The notes under the pieces: model-generated
What the model saw: the letters and a program-made list of their open reading frames with translations, nothing else
What the model was told of the DNA's origin: nothing
The model's database searches: none
NCBI RefSeq assembly: GCF_001056295.1
Contig: NZ_JVMD01000018.1
Span: forward strand, 52,055-116,054
Direction: 5' to 3'
Length of the DNA stretch: 64,000 nt
Origin: Corynebacterium halotolerans
GTDB lineage: Bacteria; Actinomycetota; Actinomycetes; Mycobacteriales; Mycobacteriaceae
Position numbers and translations under genes: made by a program
Part shown: positions 9,078-17,225 of the stretch, piece by piece
How positions within the stretch are numbered: the first letter of the stretch is position 1
Layout: every line of letters starts with the position of its first letter

Positions 9078-9682
9078 CGGCCGGTGCCCCGTTCGTAGGT
9101 GAACAGCCTGATCCTGCGGTCGGGCCGGGCGTCGAATTCCCCTTCGTCGCGCCACCCGGCGCCGCGCAGGATCTTGTGGACCACGGTGTTCCGGTAGTCG
9201 GGTTCCACCGCGAGCTTTTCGCACTCCGGGTCGCTGCGCAGCATCGCCGGGCCGAGTTCGGCCATGAACCGGCCGAAGATGCCCCGCCCGGTCAGCTCCG
9301 GGCGCCCGATCGCGATGTGGTAGCCGAGGTCATGGGGGGATGCCCCGTACAGGACGCCGATTTCGTCGCGCATGGGGCGGTAGACCTCGAGGTACCCGAC
9401 GTCGCGGTCCTCGTACCGGATGATCGCCGGCATCGAATAGGTGCCGTCGAGCCGCGCGCGTGCGTCCGCGCGCCACCGGTCGGGGCCCCAGTCCTGCTCC
9501 CAGGCGGCGACGAGGTGGGGCAGGGCCATCCAGCCGGCGATCAGTTCGGGGTCCCCGGAGTCGGGGTCGACTGGCCGGAGCCCGAAGGGGGGCGGCATGT
9601 CGGGCAGCGGGGGGCGTTCGGCGAGCACGGCGTCGGCGGGGACTTCGCAGAGCCGGGGCAGGATTGCGGCGGGATCGTTCAC
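9074..9682 (-). CDS. Siderophore N-acyltransferase, GNAT fold (MbtK/IucB/RhbD-like)
   Basis: A 202-residue GNAT-type acyltransferase of the family that acylates the N6 amine or hydroxylamine of (hydroxy)lysine in hydroxamate siderophores (MbtK, IucB, RhbD). The family-typical run is GYLEVYRP, DLGYHIAIG, LTGRGIFGRF, VEPDYRN and GAGW. The start is GTG at 9682, overlapping the isochorismate synthase stop as GTGA; the frame continues far upstream but only as an antisense-like shadow of that gene. In mycobactin the enzyme transfers a long or short acyl chain to lysine, so its presence supports a lysine-hydroxamate siderophore. The lysine N-hydroxylase (MbtG-like) is not in the window. Confidence 0.82.
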   Translation of the reverse strand: MNDPAAILPRLCEVPADAVLAERPPLPDMPPPFGLRPVDPDSGDPELIAGWMALPHLVAAWEQDWGPDRWRADARARLDGTYSMPAIIRYEDRDVGYLEVYRPMRDEIGVLYGASPHDLGYHIAIGRPELTGRGIFGRFMAELGPAMLRSDPECEKLAVEPDYRNTVVHKILRGAGWRDEGEFDARPDRRIRLFTYERGTGR

Positions 9683-10794
9683 TGCGCGGCACCCGAGGTC
9701 GCGGGTTCGCCGGTTGCGGAGGCGGCCGCCCATTCCGGGCCGAGCCGGAACACGTCGGTGACCGGGCCGAACTTGGCGGTCGTTTCGGCGGTTTCGTCGG
9801 CGGGGACGGAATCGGCGACTATGCCGCCGCCGGCATGCGCGGTCACCCGCCGGCCGCGGAGCAAGGCACCGCGGATGGCGACCCTCCATTCGCCGTCCCC
9901 GTTGGCCCGGGACCATCCGACCGCCCCGGCGTAGAAGCCCCGGTCCGGCTCGTGCTTTCGCAGGTAGCGGAGCGCCTCGGCGGCGGGGTGCCCTCCGACG
10001 GCGGGCGTCGGGTGCAGCAGTTCCGCGAGCTCGAGGGAGGTGCACGAGGGGTCCCTGAGGATGCCGGAGATCGGGGTGCCGAGGTGCCAGGTGTGCTCGG
10101 TCTTCATCAGCGAAGGGCGGTCCGGCACATGGAGTTCCAGGCACAGCGGCGACAGCGCGCGCTTGATCGCGTCGGTCACGACGGCGTGCTCGGCGCGGTC
10201 CTTCTGCGAGAGCATCAGCTCCGTGGCGCGGGCATGGTCCTTGACGGGGTCCGCGCACCGGGGCGCCGTTCCGGCGAGGGGATGCGACGAGATTATGGAC
10301 CCGCGCTTGCGGATGAGCAGTTCCGGGCTGGAACCGACCAAATGGGCCGCATCGGATTCGGGCCCGGAGGGCGTGAGCAGGGCGAGGTACGCGTTGCCGC
10401 CGCCCGCGGCGAACGTGTCCGCCAATGCGGCGGGATCGGGGCGGGATTCGAGGTCGAGCACGAGGGCGCGCGACAGCACGAGCTTTTCCGCGTATCCGTC
10501 CCTGATCAGGTCCACGGCCTCGCGCACGCGCCGCGTGTGTTCGTTCCTGTCGGGGATTTCCCGCCATCCCGTCACCCGGGGCGGGACCCCCGGTCGGGGC
10601 GGTGGGGCGGCCCGGAATGTCTCGGGCGCGAAGAGTGCTGGTGCGTCGCCGTGATGGAACGGTAGCGCGCCGACGATCACCGGACCCCGGCGCCGGCGGA
10701 GGAGCCGGATCGCTTCATCGGTGCCGGACGGCACTTCGGCGATGCCTTCGCCGGCCACGCCGCGGCCCTGGGTTCGGAGGAGAAACGAGATCAT
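9679..10794 (-). CDS. Isochorismate synthase, siderophore copy (EntC/DhbC-like)
   Basis: A 371-residue chorismate-utilising enzyme converting chorismate to isochorismate, the precursor of salicylate or 2,3-dihydroxybenzoate. Recognisable family blocks are VGALPF near the N terminus, KLVLSRAL, LVGSSPELL, HPLAGTAPR and LLHPTPAVGG. Its length and N-terminal block match EntC/DhbC/MenF rather than the longer (~430-450 aa) bifunctional salicylate synthases MbtI/Irp9. No pyruvate-lyase (PchB) or isochorismatase is visible, so how the aryl acid is completed is open. The start at 10794 has an AAAGGA ribosome site. The promoter region holds an iron box (10850-10863), pointing to DtxR-type iron control. 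It shares 4-nt overlaps with the next gene. Confidence 0.87.
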   Translation of the reverse strand: MISFLLRTQGRGVAGEGIAEVPSGTDEAIRLLRRRRGPVIVGALPFHHGDAPALFAPETFRAAPPPRPGVPPRVTGWREIPDRNEHTRRVREAVDLIRDGYAEKLVLSRALVLDLESRPDPAALADTFAAGGGNAYLALLTPSGPESDAAHLVGSSPELLIRKRGSIISSHPLAGTAPRCADPVKDHARATELMLSQKDRAEHAVVTDAIKRALSPLCLELHVPDRPSLMKTEHTWHLGTPISGILRDPSCTSLELAELLHPTPAVGGHPAAEALRYLRKHEPDRGFYAGAVGWSRANGDGEWRVAIRGALLRGRRVTAHAGGGIVADSVPADETAETTAKFGPVTDVFRLGPEWAAASATGEPATSGAAQ

Positions 10795-10846
10795 CGGATT
10801 CCTTTGGGATCGGTTGCCGGATGGGGAGCGGACGGATCCGCACGAC

Positions 10847-10868
10847 AGGTAAGGCTAGCCTTAGGTCA
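10847..10868. promoter_or_regulatory. DtxR/IdeR-like iron box A (isochorismate synthase side)
   Basis: Bases 10850-10863 form the perfect 14-bp palindrome TAAGGCTAGCCTTA. The 19 bases from 10850 match the DtxR consensus TTAGGTTAGCCTAACCTAA at 13 positions by my count. It lies 56 bp upstream of the isochorismate synthase start, a normal operator distance. Iron-dependent repression of the siderophore operon is the expected role. Confidence 0.7.
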
Positions 10869-10948
10869 TATGGTTATTCAAGTATTCGCGGGCGGCCGGA
10901 CCTTTGCCCGTGGGGGTATGTGCGGGTGCGGCTTGCCGACGCTTACCA

Positions 10949-10967
10949 TGAGGTGCGCCTATCCTTA
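10949..10967. promoter_or_regulatory. DtxR/IdeR-like iron box B (SufC-like side)
   Basis: TGAGGTGCGCCTATCCTTA matches the 19-bp DtxR consensus at 14 positions by my count. It lies 64 bp upstream of the SufC-like gene and overlaps a possible -10 element (TATCCT, 10960-10965). It is about 85 bp from box A, in the same divergent intergenic region. This places the Fe-S assembly gene pair under probable iron control. Confidence 0.62.
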
Positions 10968-11031
10968 GGGCAGTAGCCCACGCTAATTCGCCCGCCCCGG
11001 CATCCGGGGCACGGAAGCAAGGAGGACCGGC

Positions 11032-11772
11032 ATGACCGGCAATCCCATTCTCGAACTCGAAGGCGTCGCCATCGCCGCGGGCGACGACGTCATTTGCCGC
11101 GACATCGACCTGACGGTCAACGAAGGGGAGAGGCACATCCTGATCGGCCCCAACGGCTCCGGGAAGTCGTCGCTCCTCTGCGGCCTCATGGGGGTGCGGC
11201 CGTTCCGCATCGTCGCCGGCACCGCGACGCTGCTGGGCCGCGACCTCGCCGACATGTCCATCGACGAACGGGCCCGCGCGGGAATCGGCATGGCGTTCCA
11301 GCGCCCGCCGAGCCTGACCGGCGTCACCGCCCGTCGGCTCGTCCAGACGCTCGACGAGCACGGCGCCGGGGCAGATGCCGAGGACCATCCCTTCATCGCG
11401 GACCTGGGCGTGGACCACCTGCTGGACCGCGAAGTCAACCGCGGGTTCTCCGGCGGCGAAGTCAAGCGGTGGGAGGTCGCCAAGCTCGGGGTCCAGGGCC
11501 CGTCGCTGTGCCTCTTCGACGAACCGGAATCCGGGGTCGACCTGGAGCAGGTCGGCATCGTCGCCGAGGTCATCGATGACCTCCTGTCGAAGCCCGACGC
11601 CGGGGGCCGGGACCGTGCGGCGATCATCATCACGCACACGGGCTTCATCCTCGACGGCGTCGAGGCGACTACCGCGCACCTGATGATCGACGGGCGGATC
11701 GTCGAGTCGGGCGACGCACACGAAATGTTCGAACGAATTCGCCGCGACGGCTACGCGCCGGCGCGCGCCTGA
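11032..11772 (+). CDS. SufC-like Fe-S assembly ATPase (minimal SUF-like type)
   Basis: A 246-residue ABC-type ATPase of the SufC family. It has Walker A GPNGSGKSS (about 39-47), the Q-loop block GIGMAFQRPP, the signature FSGGEVKRWEVAKL, Walker B LCLFDEPESGVD and the H-loop ITHTG. The Q-loop and signature blocks look more like SufC proteins of the archaeal/minimal type than like the usual SufBCDSUT operon copy. It is followed after 36 nt by a SufB-like gene and preceded by an iron box. No SufS, SufU or SufT gene is nearby, so it would need sulfur from elsewhere or serve a different role. The start follows a GGAGG ribosome site. Confidence 0.85.
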   Translation: MTGNPILELEGVAIAAGDDVICRDIDLTVNEGERHILIGPNGSGKSSLLCGLMGVRPFRIVAGTATLLGRDLADMSIDERARAGIGMAFQRPPSLTGVTARRLVQTLDEHGAGADAEDHPFIADLGVDHLLDREVNRGFSGGEVKRWEVAKLGVQGPSLCLFDEPESGVDLEQVGIVAEVIDDLLSKPDAGGRDRAAIIITHTGFILDGVEATTAHLMIDGRIVESGDAHEMFERIRRDGYAPARA

Positions 11773-11808
11773 TCCGGCACCGCCGGAGCAACGAAAGGAA
11801 TCGCGATC

Positions 11809-12939
11809 ATGAGCACCGATCTCAGCGCCAACAGGGTGCCGCTCGGCGCCGCCACGGCCACCCCCGAACTGCTCTCGCCGGTCGGCTGGGCGCCGGAGGA
11901 GACCCGTTCCAGCACGAGCATCATCGTGGACCACGCCCACGGGACGCTCGACGTCAACGACGACGGCGTCGTCGTCATGCCCCTGTCCCGCGCCCTCGTG
12001 GAATACCCGTGGGTGCAGGACCTGATGTTCAGCCTGGTCTCCCCCGACGAGGACGAGGTGCTGCGGCGCGCGTTCGAGTCGACCCGGGAGCCGCTGGGCA
12101 CGTTCACCTGGGTGCGCCCCGGCGCCACGGTGGACCTGCCGTCGCAGTCGTTCTGCGTGATGACGGTCCCGCAGGAGCGCCAGTTCATCCACGACGTCAC
12201 CGTCATCGGGGAGGGGGCCGTCGTGGACATGGTGTCCGGTGCGGCCGTCGCCCCGGCGCTGACCCGCGGCCACCACGTGTCGCTGTCCGAGACGTTCATC
12301 GGCGACGGTGCGCAGGTCCGTTCCGTCGACGTCGACCGCTGGGGCTCGGACATGGACGTGACGTCCTATGCCCGCACCAAGATCGGCGAGAATGCGTCGG
12401 CCAGCAGCGTGTCAGTCGCGGTGTGGCCGCTGCGCCGCTGCCGCTCGGACTCCCGCACCGAGGTGGGCGCCGGTTCATCGTGCGTGAACCATTCGATCAT
12501 CCTGGCCACGGGCGGGTCGGAGCGCGTCCTCGACACGGCCATCACTCTCGCCGGCCCGGAGGCCCGCGCCGAGCAGGTGTCCCGCATGGTTTCCGACGGC
12601 GGCACGATCCGCAACCACAACGTCCTCCAGGCGACCAGCGGCGACACCCGCGGGTTCCTGGAGTGCGACGGCCTGATGCTGCGCGCCGGCGGCCGGGTCG
12701 AGTCCATTCCGGCGCTCGACGCCGGGGTGGCGCGGGCGCAGCTGTCCCACGAGGCGTCGGTCGGCATGATCGACGACGAGAAGATGGATTACCTCATGTC
12801 CACCGGCCTGACGGAGTCCGAGTCCCGCGACCTCATCGTCCAGGGGTTCCTGAACCTGGACGATGAACGGATCCCGTCGTCGATCCGGAAGACCGTCCAG
12901 GGGCTGGTCGAAGCCGCCCGCGGCGCCGAGAACATGTAG
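11809..12939 (+). CDS. SufB/SufD-like Fe-S scaffold protein (SmsB-like)
   Basis: A 376-residue SufB/SufD-family beta-helix protein, presumed partner of the SufC-like ATPase directly upstream. The core shows the family landmarks FLECDGLM and SHEASVG, then the C-terminal helical block ending DYLMSTGLTE. Where canonical SufB has a cysteine in its FYCxQRG-type block, this protein has leucine (YLMSTG), the state I associate with archaeal SufB-like proteins. It is clearly shorter than SufB (about 480 aa) and has a short N-terminal region. A single scaffold with SufC fits the two-component SMS (SUF-like minimal system). Scaffold versus storage or repair function is inference. AAAGGA lies upstream of the start. 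Confidence 0.8.
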   Translation: MSTDLSANRVPLGAATATPELLSPVGWAPEETRSSTSIIVDHAHGTLDVNDDGVVVMPLSRALVEYPWVQDLMFSLVSPDEDEVLRRAFESTREPLGTFTWVRPGATVDLPSQSFCVMTVPQERQFIHDVTVIGEGAVVDMVSGAAVAPALTRGHHVSLSETFIGDGAQVRSVDVDRWGSDMDVTSYARTKIGENASASSVSVAVWPLRRCRSDSRTEVGAGSSCVNHSIILATGGSERVLDTAITLAGPEARAEQVSRMVSDGGTIRNHNVLQATSGDTRGFLECDGLMLRAGGRVESIPALDAGVARAQLSHEASVGMIDDEKMDYLMSTGLTESESRDLIVQGFLNLDDERIPSSIRKTVQGLVEAARGAENM

Positions 12940-12961
12940 GCGCGCGGCGGGCGCCGGCCCG

Positions 12962-13690
12962 CTAGTCCTCGAGCAGCGCGATGAGCTGCTCGCGGACCAC
13001 CCACCGGCGGCGCTGCGAACGTTCCGGGCCGGCGACGCCGTCGGAGACGCGGATGCACGCGGCCTCGATGTCGACGGTGCCCAGCTGCTTGCCGTCGGTG
13101 GTGGTGATGACGTGCCCGCCGTAGTACTCGTCGGGTTCGATGGCGTCGGCGGGGTGGCCCTGGCGGTCGAGCTCGTCGATGATCAGGTCCAGCACCGAGC
13201 GCTTTTGGCCGGCGCGGGGCAGGCCGGCCGCGAGCGCGTCGCGGGTGATCTCCAGGTGGCCGAGGTGCTGGGCGCACTCGTTGTAGACGTGCACCATCAC
13301 GCCGCCGATCGTCGGCAGCCACCAGCGCTCCTTGTCGGTCGGGGGAGCGGCGGGCGGATCCTGCGGGTCGGCGTCGCGGAGCTTCTCCAGCGCGGCGACG
13401 ATGACCTCGCGCTGCGCGGCGTGGCGCTCCATTTCCTCGGCGACGGGGCCGGAGGCCGAGAACTCGTCGCTGCGGTCGCGGACGTCCTCGTTGCCCAGGC
13501 ACACGTGGTCGAGCCAGTATCTGGCCGACCCGCCGACGTGGCGCAGCAGCACCAGCGGCGAGTTCACGCCGGGGATGTCCGGGCGGGCGTTCGCCTGCTC
13601 GTCGTCCATGCCGCCGACGATCGCGGCCATCGCGTCGAATGCCGTGAGAATGTGGGATTCCAGGGGGCGGGCGGGGTTCTGCGTGTTCAT
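12962..13690 (-). CDS. DUF664/DinB-type mycothiol transferase-like protein
   Basis: A 242-residue protein whose first about 165 residues resemble the DinB/DUF664 four-helix metal enzymes that often use mycothiol in actinobacteria. Candidate metal ligands are the histidine in LLRHVGG and those in VYNECAQHLGHLEITRD. The last about 65 residues form an extra C-terminal segment I do not recognise. A -10-like TATGGT sits 6 bp before the start on the reverse strand, so the transcript is probably leaderless. It converges on the SufB-like gene with only 22 bp between stops. The thiol substrate and reaction are unknown; a role in detoxification is the usual guess for the family. Confidence 0.7.
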   Translation of the reverse strand: MNTQNPARPLESHILTAFDAMAAIVGGMDDEQANARPDIPGVNSPLVLLRHVGGSARYWLDHVCLGNEDVRDRSDEFSASGPVAEEMERHAAQREVIVAALEKLRDADPQDPPAAPPTDKERWWLPTIGGVMVHVYNECAQHLGHLEITRDALAAGLPRAGQKRSVLDLIIDELDRQGHPADAIEPDEYYGGHVITTTDGKQLGTVDIEAACIRVSDGVAGPERSQRRRWVVREQLIALLED

Positions 13691-13747
13691 GCACCCACCA
13701 TAGCCGTGATCGATCTCACAGGGCAGGCTTTGCGACGCCGCCGGGCG

Positions 13748-14547
13748 TCACCGTTCGCCCTGCCCCGGCCCCGCATCGCCGCCCGCGGGTCCGCCGGGGT
13801 TGATCAGGCCCGCGCGCATCATCGCGTCCTCGAAGGGGCCGTCGACGACGACGGACGGCTTGCCGCCGGGGCCGTCCGGGCCGCGGACGTTCTGCACGAG
13901 CGGCCCGTCGCTGAATCCGCTTCCCGACGCCACCGACGACACCTCCGGGTCATGGATGTAATACAGCCCCCCGAACCCCGTCTCGTCGCCGAAGCGGTCC
14001 AGGAAATCGAAGAGCATGCCCACGCCCTTCAGCGAGTCCTCGTCGATGAGCGGTACCCCGACCAGGGAACCCCGGCGCGGGGCGACGGCGAGCACGCCTT
14101 CGCCGACGGCGGGCACGCCGGCCCGCTCGGCGATCCGCGCCGGCAGCGACGGCAGCTGCGAGGAGACGAAGAAGTGGTCCCCTCCAGCAGCCACATCGGC
14201 CCGCCGCCCTCGACGTCGACGGAGCTGAGGTCCGACGGCTCGACTTCGGTGTTCTTCCTGGCGGCCGCGAAGAGCAGCTCCAGGTCGCGGCCCTCGAGGT
14301 GGGCGTCGGTCAGCGTGGTGACGTGGGTGGGGGAATCCCTGCACATCACCTCCACGAGCGGGCCGATGCGGCGGGAGTAGGAGAACGTGCTGTCGCGGGT
14401 CTCGTCGGCCATCCCGTCGAAAAGCCGGGACCGCAGGGAATGCATCAGCTCGACGTCGTCCGAGGGGATCTCGTCGAGCCGATCCTCCGCCGCGGGGGCG
14501 GGTTCGGGGGTGTCCCGGGGACCGGTGTGGCTGCGTCGGCTGAACAT
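13748..14547 (-). pseudogene. Hypothetical protein gene interrupted by a -1 frameshift
   Basis: Two reading frames together give one protein-like sequence of about 266 residues. Frame A (from 14547) begins MFSRRSHTGP and stays protein-like to MWLLEG near 14183; after this frame A turns into arginine/serine-rich shadow. The neighbouring frame then continues naturally as GDHFFVSSQLPSLPARIAE down to the stop at 13748. The break is at a run of four G on the coding strand (14179-14182); one more G would restore a single frame. I do not recognise the family. It may be a real recent pseudogene, a phase-variable homopolymer or a sequencing error. A TAGGTT box lies 6 bp before the start, suggesting leaderless transcription. 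Confidence 0.65.
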
Positions 14548-14636
14548 GGGGCCAACCTAGCAGCGGTGTTCGATACTCTGGGGAAAATGCCGTCGTCCGG
14601 GCGGAAAACGCCCGGCGGGAGCCCCGGGAGGCCCCA

Positions 14637-16496
14637 ATGTCCGTCGAGCTCGACGAAATCCGCGAATTCCTGCGCCAGACCCCGCCGTTTTCGGAGCTGC
14701 CGGAGGGCGAGCTCAACGCGCTTCCCCGTCGGCTGACCATGCGCTACGCGCGGCGCGGGCAGGAGATCATCGCGGCCGGGCGCAGCAGCGACGCGCTGTA
14801 CGTGGTCCGCTCCGGCCTCGTCGACGTCTTCGACGCCTCCGGCACGCTGCTCGACCGCCGCGACGACGGCGCCGCGATGGGCTACTCCACGATGCTGTCC
14901 CACGAGCCGTCGCTGTACACCATGACGGCGGTGGAGGACACCCTGCTGCTGGTGTTCCCGGAGGAGGTCTTCGACGACCTGATGGGCCGCTACCCCCAGG
15001 TCAGCCGCCACTTCGGCGGAGAGAACGCCCGCATCCGCGCGGTGGCCTCCGACCTGCGCAGCTCCGCGTCCTCCGATGCGCTGCGCACCCGCGTCGCCGA
15101 CCTCATGGCCGGCCCGCCCGTGCACATCGGCTCCGGCGCCACCATCGGCGACGGGGCGAAGCTGATGACCGAGCGAAACGTCTCCTCGCTGCTCATCATC
15201 GACGACGGCGACTTGACCGGCATCCTCACCGACCGCGATCTGCGGCGGCGGGTGCTCGCCGCCGGCCACGGCCCGGACATCGCAATCGCCGACGCGATGA
15301 CGCCCAACCCCGTCACCGTGGACCCCTCCATGCTGGCGTTCGAGGCCATGCTGCTCATGGCGGAGCGCGGCTACCACCACCTGCCCGTGTCGGACGACTC
15401 CGGCGTGGTGGGCATGATCGTCATCGGCGACCTGCTGCGCACGCTGCACACCGACCCGGTGTACGCCACGGCGACCCTGGCGCGGAAGAAGACGGTCGCC
15501 GAGATCGCCGAGGTCGCCGCGAACTCCCGGCGGGTGGTCAGCCGCTTCGTCGACCGCGGCGTCTCCGCCGACGAGATCTCCCGCCTGCTCACCGTCACCG
15601 CCGACGCCGTCACCCGGCGCCTGCTGGACATGGCGGAGGACGAATTCGGCGCCCCGCCGGTGCCGTACTCCTTCGTCGTGCTCGGCTCGCAGGGGCGTCG
15701 CGAGATGGGCATGGCGTCCGACCAGGACAACGCCCTGATCATCGACGACTCCTACGACGAAGCCGCCCATGGCGAGTACTTCCGGAACATCTCCGAGTTC
15801 GTCTGCGGCGCACTGGCGGAGTGCGGCTACCCGCTGTGCCCGGGCAACATGATGGCCTCCAACGCGGACTGGCGCATGAGCCTGTCGCGGTGGAAGACGG
15901 TGTTCCACCAGTGGATCACCCGGCCCGACCCGGATGCGCTGCTGCACGCGCAGACCTTCTTCGACATCCGCGGCATCCACGGCGAAGACGAGCTGGTCGA
16001 GGAGCTGCGCGCGACCTACGTGCCCATCGCGGAAGGCTCCAAGCGCCTGCACGCCCACCTGGCCAAGCTCGCCGCCCACCGGGAACCGCCGCTGGGCTTC
16101 TTCCGGGGCCTGGTGCTGGAAAAGGGCGGCAGCCACGAGAACACCCTGGACATCAAGAAGGGCGGCCTGGCCACCGTCGTGCAGATGGCCCGGCTGTTCG
16201 CCGTCGCCTCCGGGCTGCCGCAGATCGGCACCCGCGAACGCCTCAACGCCGCCGTCGGCGCCGGCGCGGTCAGCCGCCAGGGCGCCGACGACCTGCGCGA
16301 CGCCTTCGACTTCCTGGCCACCGTCCAGCTCGGCCACCAGCGCGCGGCCGTCAACGCGGGCGGCGAGCCGGACAACCACGTCAACCCGAAGGAGCTCTCC
16401 CGTCTCGAGCGCGAGCACCTGCGCGACGCCTTCGGCGTGATCCGCCGCCTCCAGCAGTCGCTGGCGACGAAGTACCCCATCAGCCAGATGTCGTGA
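14637..16496 (+). CDS. cNMP-binding/CBS/DUF294 nucleotidyltransferase-like signalling protein
   Basis: A 619-residue cytoplasmic multidomain protein. Residues about 15-130 form a cyclic-nucleotide-binding-type beta barrel, about 155-275 a CBS pair (motifs LTDRDLRRR and GMIVIGDLL), and about 300-600 a DUF294/GlnD-like nucleotidyltransferase region with GSQGRREMGMASDQD, which carries the catalytic Gx-S/R and DxD pattern. It corresponds in order to the C. glutamicum gene upstream of dnaQ2 and the FAH-family gene. The function is unknown in detail; sensing of a nucleotide and transfer of a nucleotidyl group to a partner is plausible. The start has a GGGAGG ribosome site; the next gene starts 13 nt after its stop, so the two are probably co-transcribed. 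Confidence 0.85.
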   Translation: MSVELDEIREFLRQTPPFSELPEGELNALPRRLTMRYARRGQEIIAAGRSSDALYVVRSGLVDVFDASGTLLDRRDDGAAMGYSTMLSHEPSLYTMTAVEDTLLLVFPEEVFDDLMGRYPQVSRHFGGENARIRAVASDLRSSASSDALRTRVADLMAGPPVHIGSGATIGDGAKLMTERNVSSLLIIDDGDLTGILTDRDLRRRVLAAGHGPDIAIADAMTPNPVTVDPSMLAFEAMLLMAERGYHHLPVSDDSGVVGMIVIGDLLRTLHTDPVYATATLARKKTVAEIAEVAANSRRVVSRFVDRGVSADEISRLLTVTADAVTRRLLDMAEDEFGAPPVPYSFVVLGSQGRREMGMASDQDNALIIDDSYDEAAHGEYFRNISEFVCGALAECGYPLCPGNMMASNADWRMSLSRWKTVFHQWITRPDPDALLHAQTFFDIRGIHGEDELVEELRATYVPIAEGSKRLHAHLAKLAAHREPPLGFFRGLVLEKGGSHENTLDIKKGGLATVVQMARLFAVASGLPQIGTRERLNAAVGAGAVSRQGADDLRDAFDFLATVQLGHQRAAVNAGGEPDNHVNPKELSRLEREHLRDAFGVIRRLQQSLATKYPISQMS

Positions 16497-16509
16497 CGGG
16501 GCGGGCGAC

Positions 16510-17136
16510 ATGGGAATCTTCGACTCGATGCTCGGCGGTGGCCGTCGCAAGGCGACGGGCGCATTGGCCGAGTTCTACGCCGCACCCACCCGCGACGACC
16601 GCTGGCTGGCGGTCGACGTGGAGACCACGGGGTTGGACCCGAACAAGGACCGCCTGCTGTCCATCGGCTGGGTGCCGGTCGACGGCGACGAGATCATCCT
16701 CGGCGGCGCCGGCCACGTCATCCTGCGCGGCGCGGAGGGGGAGGCGTCCGTCGGCGCGTCGGCCACGCTGCACGGGCTGACCGACGACGACGTCGCCGCG
16801 GGCGTCGAGCCGCGGGAAGCCATGGAAATGGTGCTCCGCGCGCTGGCGGGGCGGAAGCTGCTGGCGCACTTCGCCAAGCTGGAGACGGGGTTCCTGGACA
16901 GGGCCTGCCGCAAGCATTTCGGCGCGGGCCTCAAGGTCGACGTCGCCGACACCATGCAGCGCGAATACCTGAAATACCAGGCCGCGGACCGCGAACCCCG
17001 GCGCGACGAGCTGCGCCTGTGGACGTGCCGCGAACGCTACGGGCTGCCCCCGTACAAGGCCCACCACGCGCTCACCGACGCCCTGGCGGGGGCCGAGCTG
17101 TGGCTGGCGCAGAACGCCGCGGGCCTGCCGAGGTAG
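16510..17136 (+). CDS. DnaQ-like 3'-5' exonuclease (DEDDh family)
   Basis: A 208-residue exonuclease-domain protein. The Exo I motif DVETTGL, an internal HGLTDDD (Exo II region) and the C-terminal HHALTDA (Exo III, histidine and aspartate) give the full DEDDh catalytic set. It is a stand-alone domain, not part of the Pol III epsilon fusion. Such proteins act in DNA proofreading, repair or RNA trimming; the actual substrate is not evident. It lies just behind the CBS/DUF294 gene in what appears to be one transcript. Confidence 0.85.
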   Translation: MGIFDSMLGGGRRKATGALAEFYAAPTRDDRWLAVDVETTGLDPNKDRLLSIGWVPVDGDEIILGGAGHVILRGAEGEASVGASATLHGLTDDDVAAGVEPREAMEMVLRALAGRKLLAHFAKLETGFLDRACRKHFGAGLKVDVADTMQREYLKYQAADREPRRDELRLWTCRERYGLPPYKAHHALTDALAGAELWLAQNAAGLPR

Positions 17137-17225
17137 TCGCGGGGGAGCCGCGGGGAGGCGCGGGGGTGCCCGGGAAAGTGGGGCCGATCACGCCCGCGCG
17201 CGGGGCGCCATGTAACCTGTCCCGC

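Noticed and set aside
9078-9224. Longer N-terminal form of the alpha/beta hydrolase
   Set aside because: The extension is Arg-rich and lies wholly within the acyltransferase gene; the ATGA start at 9077 fits operon style.
9679-10794. Bifunctional salicylate synthase (MbtI type)
   Set aside because: At 371 residues with an EntC/DhbC-like N terminus it is too short and lacks the look of the 430-450-residue MbtI/Irp9 group; not excluded completely.
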